A DNA stretch of 15,319 nt from Thermodesulfobacteriota bacterium (lineage in GTDB: Bacteria > Desulfobacterota > DSM-4660 > Desulfatiglandales > Desulfatiglandaceae). Location of the stretch: assembly GCA_028278625.1 (NCBI GenBank), contig JANQDY010000255.1:1-15319 (forward strand), written 5' to 3'. This document shows positions 1 to 7,525 of the stretch, piece by piece. A model generated the notes under the pieces. It ran no database searches. It was not told the origin of the DNA and was given only the letters and a program-made list of their open reading frames with translations. The stretch's first letter is position 1, and each line of letters starts with the position of its first letter. The position numbers were made by a program, and so were the translations under genes.

Positions 1-2188
1 CTTCTTCCCTCGTTCTCCTGTATGGCACTGGGTATCCCAGTTTCTCTGACAGGTGGTTGACCTCCAGTTTCATTTCCATGATCCGCTTTTCTCGACCGAC
101 CATGGCTTTGTTGAAACGCTCGAGCTCGGCTGTGCGTCCACTTAGTTCCCCTTCAGCCCTTTTTCTTTCCGTGATATCACGAAATACCACCATCGCACCG
201 ATCTGTTTCCCACTCTTCCTGATCGGTACGCTGGTGTACTCGATGGGGAAGCTGCTGCCATCCTTGCGCCAGAGCAGCTCGTCATTGACCGTATGGGTCT
301 GACCGTCGGTCACAGTGGCATACATGTAGCACTCGGCAGGAGGATAGAGAGAGCCATCTGCTCGGGTATGGTGCACAGTCTCATGCATCGGTAGCCCCAC
401 CAGTTCCTTTTCACTAAAACCGAGCATGCGCGCGGCGGCAGGATTGACGAAGGTGGTAAGTCCATCCAGATCGAGCCCAAAGATGCCCTCGGTAGTGGAT
501 TCCAGCAGCAGCCTTGAGCGCTCTTCCGCAGCGGCCACTGCCTGCTGGGCCATCTTGAATTCAGTGATATCGAAGATGATCCCATCCAGATACTCGGGAT
601 CACCCTGCTCGTTATAGATGGCCTGCCCTTTGGCCAATACCCAATGGATTTCCTGCCGCTCATCGATTACCCGGTACTCGTGCATGTAGGGTTCCCTGGC
701 ATCAAGGGCCTTTACCGTGTTATCCCAAATACGCTGGGTATCATCGTGGTGCATCAGTTCGGCAAAATTACGTTTCGGTTTCTCACCCACAAAATCCTTG
801 GCAGGATAGCCACTCAGATTTTCAATCTCGTCACTGATGAACAGCATGGTCCAATGCTTGTCCATGAGACAGCGATAGGTTACGCCCGGGATATTGCTGA
901 CAAGTGAGCTGAACTGCCGTTCCCTGGCATCTAGTTGGGCCGTACGCTCATTCACAAGCAATTCCAGGCGATTTCTGGCACGCTTTGCTTGCCGGACACT
1001 GAATGCGGCTAACGCCAGAGCGAGCAGTGCCGTCCCCCCCAGTGCGCCTAACACCAGGTTTCTGTTTGTATGGTTGGGCGCCAGGGCCTCCTCGACATCA
1101 ATTTCAGTAGCCAGCCCGATACCCAGTTTTTCAGACCAGACCCAGGCGCCCATTACGGGAACACCGCGGTAATCCCGATAGCCTACCGTATTCACGCCTC
1201 TGCTCCCTTTCAGTGCCTCCTGCACCAGGTATGTCAATGGCCAGTTGCTTCTGTCAGATTCTGGCTTGAAGCCCTCCAGCAGATTGCCCCCGGGGTTTCG
1301 CAGGCGAAGGGTTACAAATTTTGTCTGTCCACGGTAGTGGTCCGATTCCGCCAACAGCAGGGCGTCAAAACGCGACTCAGTGAGCAGCCGGGCATTCCGG
1401 TCGAAGGCATAGGTCTCGCCGCTTTTGCCCACACGCCCGGTCCGGGTGATGCGGTCGAAATCTGTGGTGGGATCGAACTGCTGGATAAACACCCCAATCA
1501 CATTGCCCTTCTCGTCCTGGAGTGGGGCGGCAAAGAACATGCTCGCCGTCCGCTCCACCAGCCGCCCGTTGGAGTCTTTGAGGGCACCTTTGGAATAGAT
1601 AGGCGGGATAAAAACGGTTTCGCCGGCAAAGGCCCGGTCCATGAGAGAGGAATGTACGGCGTTGAAATTGGGGTTAGCGATTTTGTGATCGCCCATCGAA
1701 GCGATGATGCTTCGGTCCGGGGCGACGATGAAAAAATCCTGTGCGCCCGTATCCTTCATGTAAAAATGATATAGCTTGCGCACCCTGGCAAGCGTTTCGC
1801 TGCCGCGTATCGCATCGGTGTCACGGGGCATGTTCAGCAATGCCTTTGCCAGAGGCATGAGCCTACGGTCTTCGGCCATGTCGTTGATCTCCCTTACATG
1901 GCCCTCCCACCATATCTCAAGGGATTGATGAACGGAGGCATTGACCGTCAACAAAGTCTCGCCCAGCTCTTCGCGGAGCTGACGGTCCATGCGATCAAGC
2001 GCGAACCAGGCTGCGAGCATCACTCCCAAGAGGAATGCCGCGATCACCCCTCCACCGATTGTCCACATAGTGCGGCGATCGAAAAGGCTTTCGGTTACAA
2101 CATTGCCCGCCCTCCTGAACAACAAAAGCACTACAAGCAAAACCGCGAGGAAGACGACAAACCAGGTTGAGAGATCTACCGATGACAA
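1..2188 (-). CDS. dCache/PAS membrane sensor protein (partial, 3' end beyond window)
   Basis: The minus strand is open from the left edge to about 2214 and encodes at least 729 residues of a signal-transduction receptor. Seen in order: membrane helix 1 (about 10-24, followed by Arg-Arg), helix 2 (about 42-63), a periplasmic region of about 310 residues with double-Cache character (for example DFFIVAPDRSIIASMGD and GKSGETYAFDRN), helix 3 (about 378-397), a short coiled linker with NERTAQLDARERQF, PAS 1 (about 420-540, PAS_3-like, FISDEIENLSGY), and PAS 2 (about 555-680, ending in FRDITERKRAE). The tail ERFNKAMVGRE...MEMKLEVN...LGYPVPY is the linker that commonly precedes a histidine-kinase or other output domain, so the output module should lie outside the window. 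No ATG fits the full N-terminus. TTG at 2188, behind GGTGGTG, is chosen; TTG 2212 and ATG 2068 are alternatives, but ATG 2068 would delete helix 1. Ligand unknown. Confidence 0.85.
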   Translation of the reverse strand, partial: MSSVDLSTWFVVFLAVLLVVLLLFRRAGNVVTESLFDRRTMWTIGGGVIAAFLLGVMLAAWFALDRMDRQLREELGETLLTVNASVHQSLEIWWEGHVREINDMAEDRRLMPLAKALLNMPRDTDAIRGSETLARVRKLYHFYMKDTGAQDFFIVAPDRSIIASMGDHKIANPNFNAVHSSLMDRAFAGETVFIPPIYSKGALKDSNGRLVERTASMFFAAPLQDEKGNVIGVFIQQFDPTTDFDRITRTGRVGKSGETYAFDRNARLLTESRFDALLLAESDHYRGQTKFVTLRLRNPGGNLLEGFKPESDRSNWPLTYLVQEALKGSRGVNTVGYRDYRGVPVMGAWVWSEKLGIGLATEIDVEEALAPNHTNRNLVLGALGGTALLALALAAFSVRQAKRARNRLELLVNERTAQLDARERQFSSLVSNIPGVTYRCLMDKHWTMLFISDEIENLSGYPAKDFVGEKPKRNFAELMHHDDTQRIWDNTVKALDAREPYMHEYRVIDERQEIHWVLAKGQAIYNEQGDPEYLDGIIFDITEFKMAQQAVAAAEERSRLLLESTTEGIFGLDLDGLTTFVNPAAARMLGFSEKELVGLPMHETVHHTRADGSLYPPAECYMYATVTDGQTHTVNDELLWRKDGSSFPIEYTSVPIRKSGKQIGAMVVFRDITERKRAEGELSGRTAELERFNKAMVGREKRIMEMKLEVNHLSEKLGYPVPYRRTREE

Positions 2189-2242
2189 TCGTGCATCACC
2201 ACCCGCATTCAAGATGATAAGACATTGTTTTTCTTAGCAACC

Positions 2243-2271
2243 AGCATAGATAAGATCAGCTTGTCGGTCAA
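2243..2271 (-). promoter_or_regulatory. Candidate sigma-70 promoter for the left-edge sensor
   Basis: Read on the minus strand, TTGACC (2266-2271) is followed by a 17-base spacer and TATGCT (2243-2248). Predicted transcription start is near 2236, giving a leader of about 48 bases to TTG 2188. The match and spacing are good, but this is inferred from sequence alone. Confidence 0.5.
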
Positions 2272-2462
2272 TAAGAAACGAACCACCAGATGTTAGGTTC
2301 TGTTTTCGGTTTTAGCAAATGAAGGGAGTGGTAGTGTTGCAAGCCTTGAGGTCAAAACCAAGCTCCCACAATACGCCAGAAGTCATTCAAATTTCAAACT
2401 GATCCAGACATAACTGCTATCCCCCCAAATCGGTATATCATTATATTCTCCACACATTCATG
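2272..2462. other. Intergenic region between divergent sensor and ubiB-like genes
   Basis: The whole gap between the sensor start and the ubiB-like start is about 460 bases, AT-rich, with no supported gene. It holds a minus-strand promoter candidate at 2243-2271, a plus-strand candidate at 2463-2491 and a small dyad at 2523-2545. In the stretch given here I see nothing further. Short open frames inside the gap, such as 2546-2773, run into the ubiB-like gene in another frame and look spurious. Confidence 0.5.
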
Positions 2463-2491
2463 TTGACAACCGCCCTGCAAATCCTTACAAA
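2463..2491 (+). promoter_or_regulatory. Candidate sigma-70 promoter for the ubiB-like gene
   Basis: A perfect -35 TTGACA (2463-2468) is followed by a 17-base spacer and TACAAA (2486-2491), four of six matches to the -10 consensus. The start would be near 2498, leaving a 5' leader of about 150 bases. A weaker second candidate, TTGCAA at 2583-2588 with TATCTA at 2606-2611, also has 17-base spacing and would give a short leader. Confidence 0.5.
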
Positions 2492-2522
2492 ATGGTTTTT
2501 CAAGGTGACATACAGGTTGAAG

Positions 2523-2545
2523 AAGTTATACGATTCCAATAACTT
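2523..2545 (+). repeat. 7-bp perfect inverted repeat in the ubiB-like leader
   Basis: AAGTTAT (2523-2529) and ATAACTT (2539-2545) are perfect inverted copies separated by 9 bases. It lies about 25 bases downstream of the predicted transcript start, so it could be a small RNA hairpin or an operator. It has no T-tract and does not look like a terminator. Seven-bp arms can arise by chance in AT-rich DNA. Confidence 0.3.
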
Positions 2546-2648
2546 ATGACACTCAAAATGGGTGTGGATAGGGTGCGTCGGGTTGCAAAACAATGCGCCT
2601 TTTCGTATCTAGCAAATAATAAATTCAATAGGTTAGGGGATAAAGGAC

Positions 2649-4346
2649 ATGCTGAGCATTCGGAAAATAGGAGTTGTGGGCCGCACATACCGTCATTTAA
2701 ACCGGTACCGGGATATTCTGGGCGTTCTGTTCAGGTATGGTTTTGGCGATATTATCGAAACCCTCAGGATTGAACAATACATTGAAGTGGGTCTCCAGAT
2801 GATTTCCAGAAAGCATCGGGAGCAGATCGACAAGCACTCCCGGGCAGAAAGGGTCCGTATGGCAGTGGAAGAACTGGGACCCACCTTTATCAAACTGGGG
2901 CAGATCCTTTCGACCCGGCCGGATCTGGTTCCTCTTGAATACGCCGAAGAACTGAGCAAGCTGCAGGATCACGTGCCCCCTTTTTCTTACGATGAGGTGA
3001 GAACCATTATCATCAAGGAGCTTGGCGGATCACCGGAAGAGCTCTTTTCCCGTTTTGATGAGGCGCCGTTGGCGGCCGCCTCCATCGGACAGGTGCACCG
3101 GGCACGTCTGTTGGATGGTGAGGAGGTGGTGGTAAAAGTCCAGAGACCCGGCATCCGCAAAATCGTGGAAGTGGATCTGGAAATCCTGCTTCACCTGGCA
3201 TCCCTCATGGAACGGCACGTTGAGGAGATGGAGGTTCAGCGACCCACCCGTATCGTGGAGGAGTTTGCGCGAAGCCTTGAAAAGGAAATCGACTATACCA
3301 TCGAAGCCTATCACACGGAGCGTTTTTCACGGCAGTTCCTGGGAGACCACACCATTTACGTACCGAAAGTCTATAGAGAACTCCATTCATCACGGGTTCT
3401 GACGGTGGAATATGTGGATGGCATGAAGGTCTCCCATATCGACTTACTGAAAGAAAGTGGCTGCGATCTTCATATGCTGGCGGAAAACGGGGCCGATCTG
3501 GTCATGAAACAGATCTTTGTGCACGGATTTTTCCACGGGGATCCTCATCCGGGAAACATTTTCATACTCCCCAACAATGTCATTTGTTTTCTGGACTTCG
3601 GCATGATGGGGCGTATCGGGAAGGATGAACGGGAGGATTTTACGGATTTTGTGACCAGTCTTGCCACCAGAAAGGAGCGAAAGATTACGGAGTCGGTTTT
3701 GCGCCTCACCAATTACGACAAGGAACCGGACCGGGAAAGACTGGAGCGGGATCTCACGGATCTTCTGGAGGAGCAGGTCTATGGGCGAGAGGGCAAATTG
3801 GAGATGGGCAGACTGTTCCAGAAGCTCATTGAGACGGTCTCCACCCACGGTCTTACCATTAAGCCCGATCTTTACATGATGATGAAAGCCCTGGGAACCA
3901 TTGAGGGGATTGCCAGAATGCTGGATCCCGGATTCAATATTCTAAAGCAGGCGGAGCCCTTTGTCCGGAGAATTCAGGAAGAACGCATGAGCCCCAAACG
4001 GATCGCGGGAGACATGGTGGAGGTGGGGACGGAGTTGATTCAGCTGGGGCGCGAAATTCCGGGGGAGGTGAGGGCCATTCTGAAACAGGCAAGGGATGGC
4101 AAGCTGAAAATCGAGTTTGCCCATTCCGGACTTGAACCGCTCTTAAGAACCATCAATCGCAACACCAACCGGATGGTGTTTGCCGTTGTACTGGCGGCGT
4201 TGATCATCGGTTCTTCCCTGGTGGTGTTATCGGGGATTCCTCCAAAATGGCATGATATCCCGCTGGTGGGGATTATCGGTTTCATTCTGGCGGGGGTTAT
4301 CGGCTTTTCCCTTCTGGTGTCCATGGTTAGAAGGAAAAAAATGTGA
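2649..4346 (+). CDS. ubiB: ABC1/AarF/UbiB-family atypical kinase-like protein
   Basis: 565 residues, the usual length for UbiB/ABC1 proteins. Hallmarks seen: KxGQ motif (K82-L-G-Q85) in FIKLGQILSTRPD, the Ala-rich nucleotide loop AAAS (142-145) in place of a Gly-rich loop, the beta-3 lysine K163, ExD motif E213-I-D215, catalytic HGDPHPGN (296-303), and DFG 316-318. Two membrane helices close the C-terminus (about 509-530 and 535-558), followed by RRKKM, so the kinase-like domain should sit on the cytoplasmic face of the inner membrane. In the family, UbiB is an ATPase needed for ubiquinone biosynthesis and lipid handling. In a quinone-using anaerobe the partner could be menaquinone or other isoprenoid lipids, which the sequence does not settle. 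No other quinone gene is nearby. The ATG follows AGGGGATAAAGGAC, and the N-terminus fits the family. The symbol is by family; specific orthology is not certain. Confidence 0.92.
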   Translation: MLSIRKIGVVGRTYRHLNRYRDILGVLFRYGFGDIIETLRIEQYIEVGLQMISRKHREQIDKHSRAERVRMAVEELGPTFIKLGQILSTRPDLVPLEYAEELSKLQDHVPPFSYDEVRTIIIKELGGSPEELFSRFDEAPLAAASIGQVHRARLLDGEEVVVKVQRPGIRKIVEVDLEILLHLASLMERHVEEMEVQRPTRIVEEFARSLEKEIDYTIEAYHTERFSRQFLGDHTIYVPKVYRELHSSRVLTVEYVDGMKVSHIDLLKESGCDLHMLAENGADLVMKQIFVHGFFHGDPHPGNIFILPNNVICFLDFGMMGRIGKDEREDFTDFVTSLATRKERKITESVLRLTNYDKEPDRERLERDLTDLLEEQVYGREGKLEMGRLFQKLIETVSTHGLTIKPDLYMMMKALGTIEGIARMLDPGFNILKQAEPFVRRIQEERMSPKRIAGDMVEVGTELIQLGREIPGEVRAILKQARDGKLKIEFAHSGLEPLLRTINRNTNRMVFAVVLAALIIGSSLVVLSGIPPKWHDIPLVGIIGFILAGVIGFSLLVSMVRRKKM

Positions 4347-4353
4347 GCGGTTC

Positions 4354-4533
4354 TTAAGGCTGCGTCTTTTTCAGGCAGACCACCCCGATGATAATCATGG
4401 CCACACCCAGAAGCATCGGCCAAATGGGGACCGGATCATCATAAGGGGTATAGTCCTCCAGGGTAAAGAAGAGGAAGGTAAAAAAGGAGAGAATCAACCC
4501 GATTCCCGTAAGGATGAAACCGAACACCTTCAT
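4354..4533 (-). CDS. Small two-helix membrane protein (59 aa), unknown function
   Basis: I do not recognise this protein. It encodes 59 residues starting MKVFGFILTG: helix 1 at about 4-23, a short acidic outward-facing loop (EDYTPYDDP), helix 2 at about 38-53, and a basic tail CLKKTQP. The frame is open 20 codons further up to an ATG at 4593, but ATG 4533 has a GGGGAG Shine-Dalgarno about 10 bases upstream and starts directly at the first helix, so it is preferred. A near-consensus promoter lies upstream at 4627-4655. The gene converges on the ubiB-like gene, with only 7 bases between the two stop codons, so the transcripts probably overlap at their 3' ends. Confidence 0.7.
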   Translation of the reverse strand: MKVFGFILTGIGLILSFFTFLFFTLEDYTPYDDPVPIWPMLLGVAMIIIGVVCLKKTQP

Positions 4534-4626
4534 TTGTGCGTCTCTCCCCGCCAGGCGGTTTAGCCCAAATGCCAATGTTGATTGGAAAGCCATCCAAACT
4601 AACTAAAAAATACACATATGCGCTGA

Positions 4627-4655
4627 AATATAAGGCATGTGAATTAATATGTCAA
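4627..4655 (-). promoter_or_regulatory. Near-consensus sigma-70 promoter for the 59-aa membrane protein
   Basis: On the minus strand there is a perfect TTGACA (4650-4655), a 17-base spacer and TATATT (4627-4632, five of six). Predicted start is near 4620, with a leader of about 87 bases to ATG 4533. This is the best sigma-70 match in the window. It sits between the end of the lipoprotein gene and the small gene, so the small gene is probably a separate transcription unit. Confidence 0.7.
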
Positions 4656-4665
4656 GCATGCCTTA
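4631..4665. repeat. Perfect 9-bp inverted repeat overlapping the promoter (operator candidate)
   Basis: TAAGGCATG (4631-4639) and CATGCCTTA (4657-4665) are perfect inverted copies with a 17-base spacer. The left arm overlaps the last two bases of the -10 hexamer region and fills the spacer's edge; the right arm lies just upstream of the -35, which falls in the centre. That geometry suits a dimeric repressor. It could instead act as a weak terminator: on the plus strand the right arm is followed by ATGTTTTATTTTTAC. No regulator gene adjoins it. Confidence 0.5.
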
Positions 4666-4694
4666 ATGTTTTATTTTTACGGCCCATGGGCGAT

Positions 4695-5183
4695 TCACGG
4701 TTTTTCCGCCCGACGTTTCGCGGCTGCGGCTTCCTCTTTAAGCCCTTTGCGGTCGAGGGCTAGGGCAATGATGCGCCAGTTCTTTCGGCGAAGTTTTTCA
4801 TTTTTTCCCGCAAGGAGATTCGATTTTCTGGCCAGCTGTTCCGCCTGACCAAAATTCCCTCTATCCAGCTGAATCTGGGCAAGCATATGCCAAATGGCCG
4901 GATCATTGGGGTTGATTCTGAGGGCCTGTTCCAGGGTGGAAAAAGCCTGATCCCTTTTACCCGATCTCATCTCTCTTGCTGCCTTGTGTTTCAGGTTGGA
5001 GGCGATCTCACGGGAGTGGTGCGGTGTCACCTTTGCGGTGGGGGGCGCCCCAAACTCCGGAGCCTTTTTGACGGGCGACGGTTTGGGGGGGGGAGCCACT
5101 TTACTCTTTGTTGCACATGCCTCAAACAGGCATCCAGCCAAAAGTAACAAAAGTATTATTTCCAATAAGTTATCTCGTTTCAT
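4695..5183 (-). CDS. TPR outer-membrane lipoprotein, LpoP-like candidate PBP1b activator
   Basis: 162 residues from ATG 5183, which overlaps the PBP1b stop (ATGA) and follows AAGGA by 9 bases; an upstream ATG at 5204 has less support. It has a type II signal peptide with lipobox LAGC (15-18). The residue after the cysteine is Leu, not Asp, consistent with sorting to the outer membrane. Next comes a Pro/Lys-rich linker (about 29-54, APPPKPSPVKKAP) and then about two TPR-like helical repeats (about 58-125, with ALRINPNDPAIWHMLAQIQL). The tail is Ala/Lys/Arg-rich. Known: LpoP of Pseudomonas is a TPR lipoprotein encoded beside PBP1b that activates it through the UB2H domain. Here the same architecture is directly downstream of a PBP1b with UB2H, so an LpoP role is a strong inference. 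A generic TPR lipoprotein is the alternative. Confidence 0.85.
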   Translation of the reverse strand: MKRDNLLEIILLLLLAGCLFEACATKSKVAPPPKPSPVKKAPEFGAPPTAKVTPHHSREIASNLKHKAAREMRSGKRDQAFSTLEQALRINPNDPAIWHMLAQIQLDRGNFGQAEQLARKSNLLAGKNEKLRRKNWRIIALALDRKGLKEEAAAAKRRAEKP

Positions 5184-7525
5184 TTGAACAAATCCTTCAG
5201 CCAATCAATAAACCCTGAACTCTCTTGGTCTCTTTTTCTCTTTTTTTCCCCGCCCATTGTCTTGGTTCCATGGGGCTTTTGAAGCTTCAAGGTGGGGGCC
5301 GATCCTTTGATAAAGGGGACTGCCACGGCATGGAGACTTCCCCTCTTGGTCAGCTCCCCGGTTCGCACATTCATCATGACGGTCTCCACATCATCAGGTG
5401 GGGTGAGCACAAGGGGCGCATTGGGAACATCGGCCATGAAACGGCCCCACACACGCATGGCACCGGTGGCGCCGGTGAGCCTGCACGGTTTGTTGTCATC
5501 ACGACCCACCCAGGCAACCGCCAGCTGACTCCCCGTGAATCCCGCAAACCAGCTGTCCCGCAACGCGTTTGTGGTGCCGGTTTTGCCGGCAATTGCCCAT
5601 GATTTGGGGACCAGTGTTTTAAGGGATTCAGCGGTCCCATTAGTAACCACGGCCTGTAGGGTTTTGTTGAGCAGATAAACGGGAGCAGGGGAAAAATTCT
5701 CTTTTATGGTGAGCGGATACCGCTGCAGTATTGAACCGTCGGGTCTGTAAATGGAACGGATGGTTCGAATGGGAGAATAAAATCCGCCGGATGCCAGCGT
5801 CTGGTAGATTTGAGCCACCTCAAGGGGAGACATTTCCACTGTCCCCAATAACGCGGCCGGATACATGTTTATCTTTCGTTCAAACCCCATTTTCCGGAGG
5901 GTATCGAGAACGGCCGGCAGGCCCAGATCCATGCCCAAACGGACCGTGGAAGTGTTGTAGGAATGGACCAGGGCCTGGTAAAGGGGAACGGTGCCGTGAT
6001 ATTTGCGGTCGTAATTTCTGGGGACCCACGATTTGCCCTCGGGAAGGTGGACAGTAACGGGACCGTCATCAATGGGTGTGATCAGGGTGTAGCGACGAGG
6101 ATCTTTTAGAGCGGTCAAAAACACCGCCGGTTTGATCAGTGAACCGATGGGCCTTTTTGCATCAATACCCCGGTTGAAGCCTTTGGCAGAGGAACGCCTT
6201 CCGCTTACCAAGGCCAGTACTTCGTTGCTTCCGGTGGCAGTCGCTATGATGACGGCTTCAAGGGATGCCGGGGGAAGGGAATGTTGGGCTTCCAGGGCTT
6301 TGAGCTGGGACCTGACCGCGCCCGTGGCGGCAAGCTGGGCTTGAAGGTCCATAGTGGTGAAAATCCTCAGGCCGGCCGAGCGAAGGTCCGATTCACGGTA
6401 TTCTCGAAGCAGTTGCCGTTTCACCAGATCAAGGTACGCGGGAAATGGACTTGTGGCGGTCACCGGCTTGCGGATGACACCAAGGGGAGCGGCCTTTGAT
6501 ACCTTCACAAGGTCTTGAGACAGCACACCCTGACTGCCCAGAATATCCAGAACCGTATTTCGGCGCGACAGTGCTCGATCGGGATGCTTGCGGGGATTAT
6601 ATCGGGACGGACCTTTGAGCATTCCCACCAGGAGTGCTATCTCATGGGGTTTCAGGGCATCCAGTTCCTTGCCGAAATAAAAGGGGGCGGCCAGACCGAA
6701 CCCGTGAATGGCGCGATTGCCGTCCTGTCCCAAATACACCTCATTGAGGTAGGTTTCAAGAATCTCGTCCTTGTTGAAATGTCGTTCCATGGCGAAGGCC
6801 ACGAACATTTCATCCACTTTTCGTTTGATGGACTTTTCAGGCGTCAGAAAGAAGTTTTTCGCCAGCTGCTGACTGATGGTGCTGGCCCCCTGGGATGCAC
6901 GGCCGCTTTCAATATTGATCATCAATGCCCGCAGAATCGCCAAGGGATTAATGCCGTGGTGCTCATGGAAGGTTCGATCTTCCACGGCAATAAGGGCTTT
7001 GGGCAACAGTGGGGGCGTGTGTTTCAGTTTCAAGAGCACCCTGTCTTCATTGTTTTTCGGATAAAAGGATCCCATCAGGGCAGGGGAGAGACTCAGGAAA
7101 TCGAGGGTATTGTGGGTGGAAATCCGACTGATTTTTAACACTCTGTCTTTATGAAGGGTTACCTGAATCCTGCCGGAGGCGTATTTTTCCCTTTCCAGGG
7201 CATCGGATCGGCAAAAGAGGGCAAACCGGTTCCCGGAACATGCGTAACTGCCGGGATTCTCGAGATCCTTGGGCGTCGCGACCCGCTTGTAGCCCATCAG
7301 ATTCAACGCCTGCTGGAAAACCGGTTTGGCGAGGCGCATGCCCGGGTAAAGTGACATGGGCAGAGTGTATACCCGGGCGGGAAGTTCCCAGAGTCTCCCC
7401 TGAAACCTCTCCAGCACCACGCGGTCAAACTTCCTGTACTGATGGTAGATCCCATATCCCAGGGCCATACCACCCAGGAGAAGCAGCACCAAGAAAAGGC
7501 GTATGATTTTTTTGGCGGTTACCAT
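5180..7525 (-). CDS. mrcB: Penicillin-binding protein 1b, bifunctional peptidoglycan synthase
   Basis: 781 residues. It polymerises lipid II into glycan strands and cross-links the peptides, anchored in the inner membrane with its enzyme domains in the periplasm. Seen: basic N-terminus and one membrane helix (about 8-27); UB2H domain (about 35-135, with PARVYTLPMSLYPG and GYKRVATPKDLENPGSY); GT51 glycosyltransferase with EDRTFHEHHG (catalytic E182), second acidic residue E239 and GASTISQQLAKN; and transpeptidase with SLIK (nucleophile S462, K465), SYN (522-524) and KTGT (648-651). All catalytic residues are present, so the enzyme should be active. UB2H distinguishes PBP1b from PBP1a and PBP1c. 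The start ATGGTAA overlaps the upstream stop by 7 bases and has only a weak Shine-Dalgarno, suggesting coupled translation. The C-terminus is short and Lys-rich, with no appended domain. The gene sits between an unknown membrane protein and an LpoP-like lipoprotein. Confidence 0.96.
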   Translation of the reverse strand: MVTAKKIIRLFLVLLLLGGMALGYGIYHQYRKFDRVVLERFQGRLWELPARVYTLPMSLYPGMRLAKPVFQQALNLMGYKRVATPKDLENPGSYACSGNRFALFCRSDALEREKYASGRIQVTLHKDRVLKISRISTHNTLDFLSLSPALMGSFYPKNNEDRVLLKLKHTPPLLPKALIAVEDRTFHEHHGINPLAILRALMINIESGRASQGASTISQQLAKNFFLTPEKSIKRKVDEMFVAFAMERHFNKDEILETYLNEVYLGQDGNRAIHGFGLAAPFYFGKELDALKPHEIALLVGMLKGPSRYNPRKHPDRALSRRNTVLDILGSQGVLSQDLVKVSKAAPLGVIRKPVTATSPFPAYLDLVKRQLLREYRESDLRSAGLRIFTTMDLQAQLAATGAVRSQLKALEAQHSLPPASLEAVIIATATGSNEVLALVSGRRSSAKGFNRGIDAKRPIGSLIKPAVFLTALKDPRRYTLITPIDDGPVTVHLPEGKSWVPRNYDRKYHGTVPLYQALVHSYNTSTVRLGMDLGLPAVLDTLRKMGFERKINMYPAALLGTVEMSPLEVAQIYQTLASGGFYSPIRTIRSIYRPDGSILQRYPLTIKENFSPAPVYLLNKTLQAVVTNGTAESLKTLVPKSWAIAGKTGTTNALRDSWFAGFTGSQLAVAWVGRDDNKPCRLTGATGAMRVWGRFMADVPNAPLVLTPPDDVETVMMNVRTGELTKRGSLHAVAVPFIKGSAPTLKLQKPHGTKTMGGEKKRKRDQESSGFIDWLKDLFK

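Noticed and set aside
310..663. 117-codon minus-strand open frame
   Set aside because: It is an out-of-frame shadow of the PAS 2 coding region of the left-edge sensor.
1070..1774. 234-codon plus-strand open frame
   Set aside because: It lies antisense to the dCache region of the sensor, whose minus-strand translation is clearly a real protein. The plus-strand product has no domain character.
6515..7138. 207-codon plus-strand open frame
   Set aside because: It is antisense to the GT51 domain of PBP1b; the GC-skewed third positions of the true gene keep it open.
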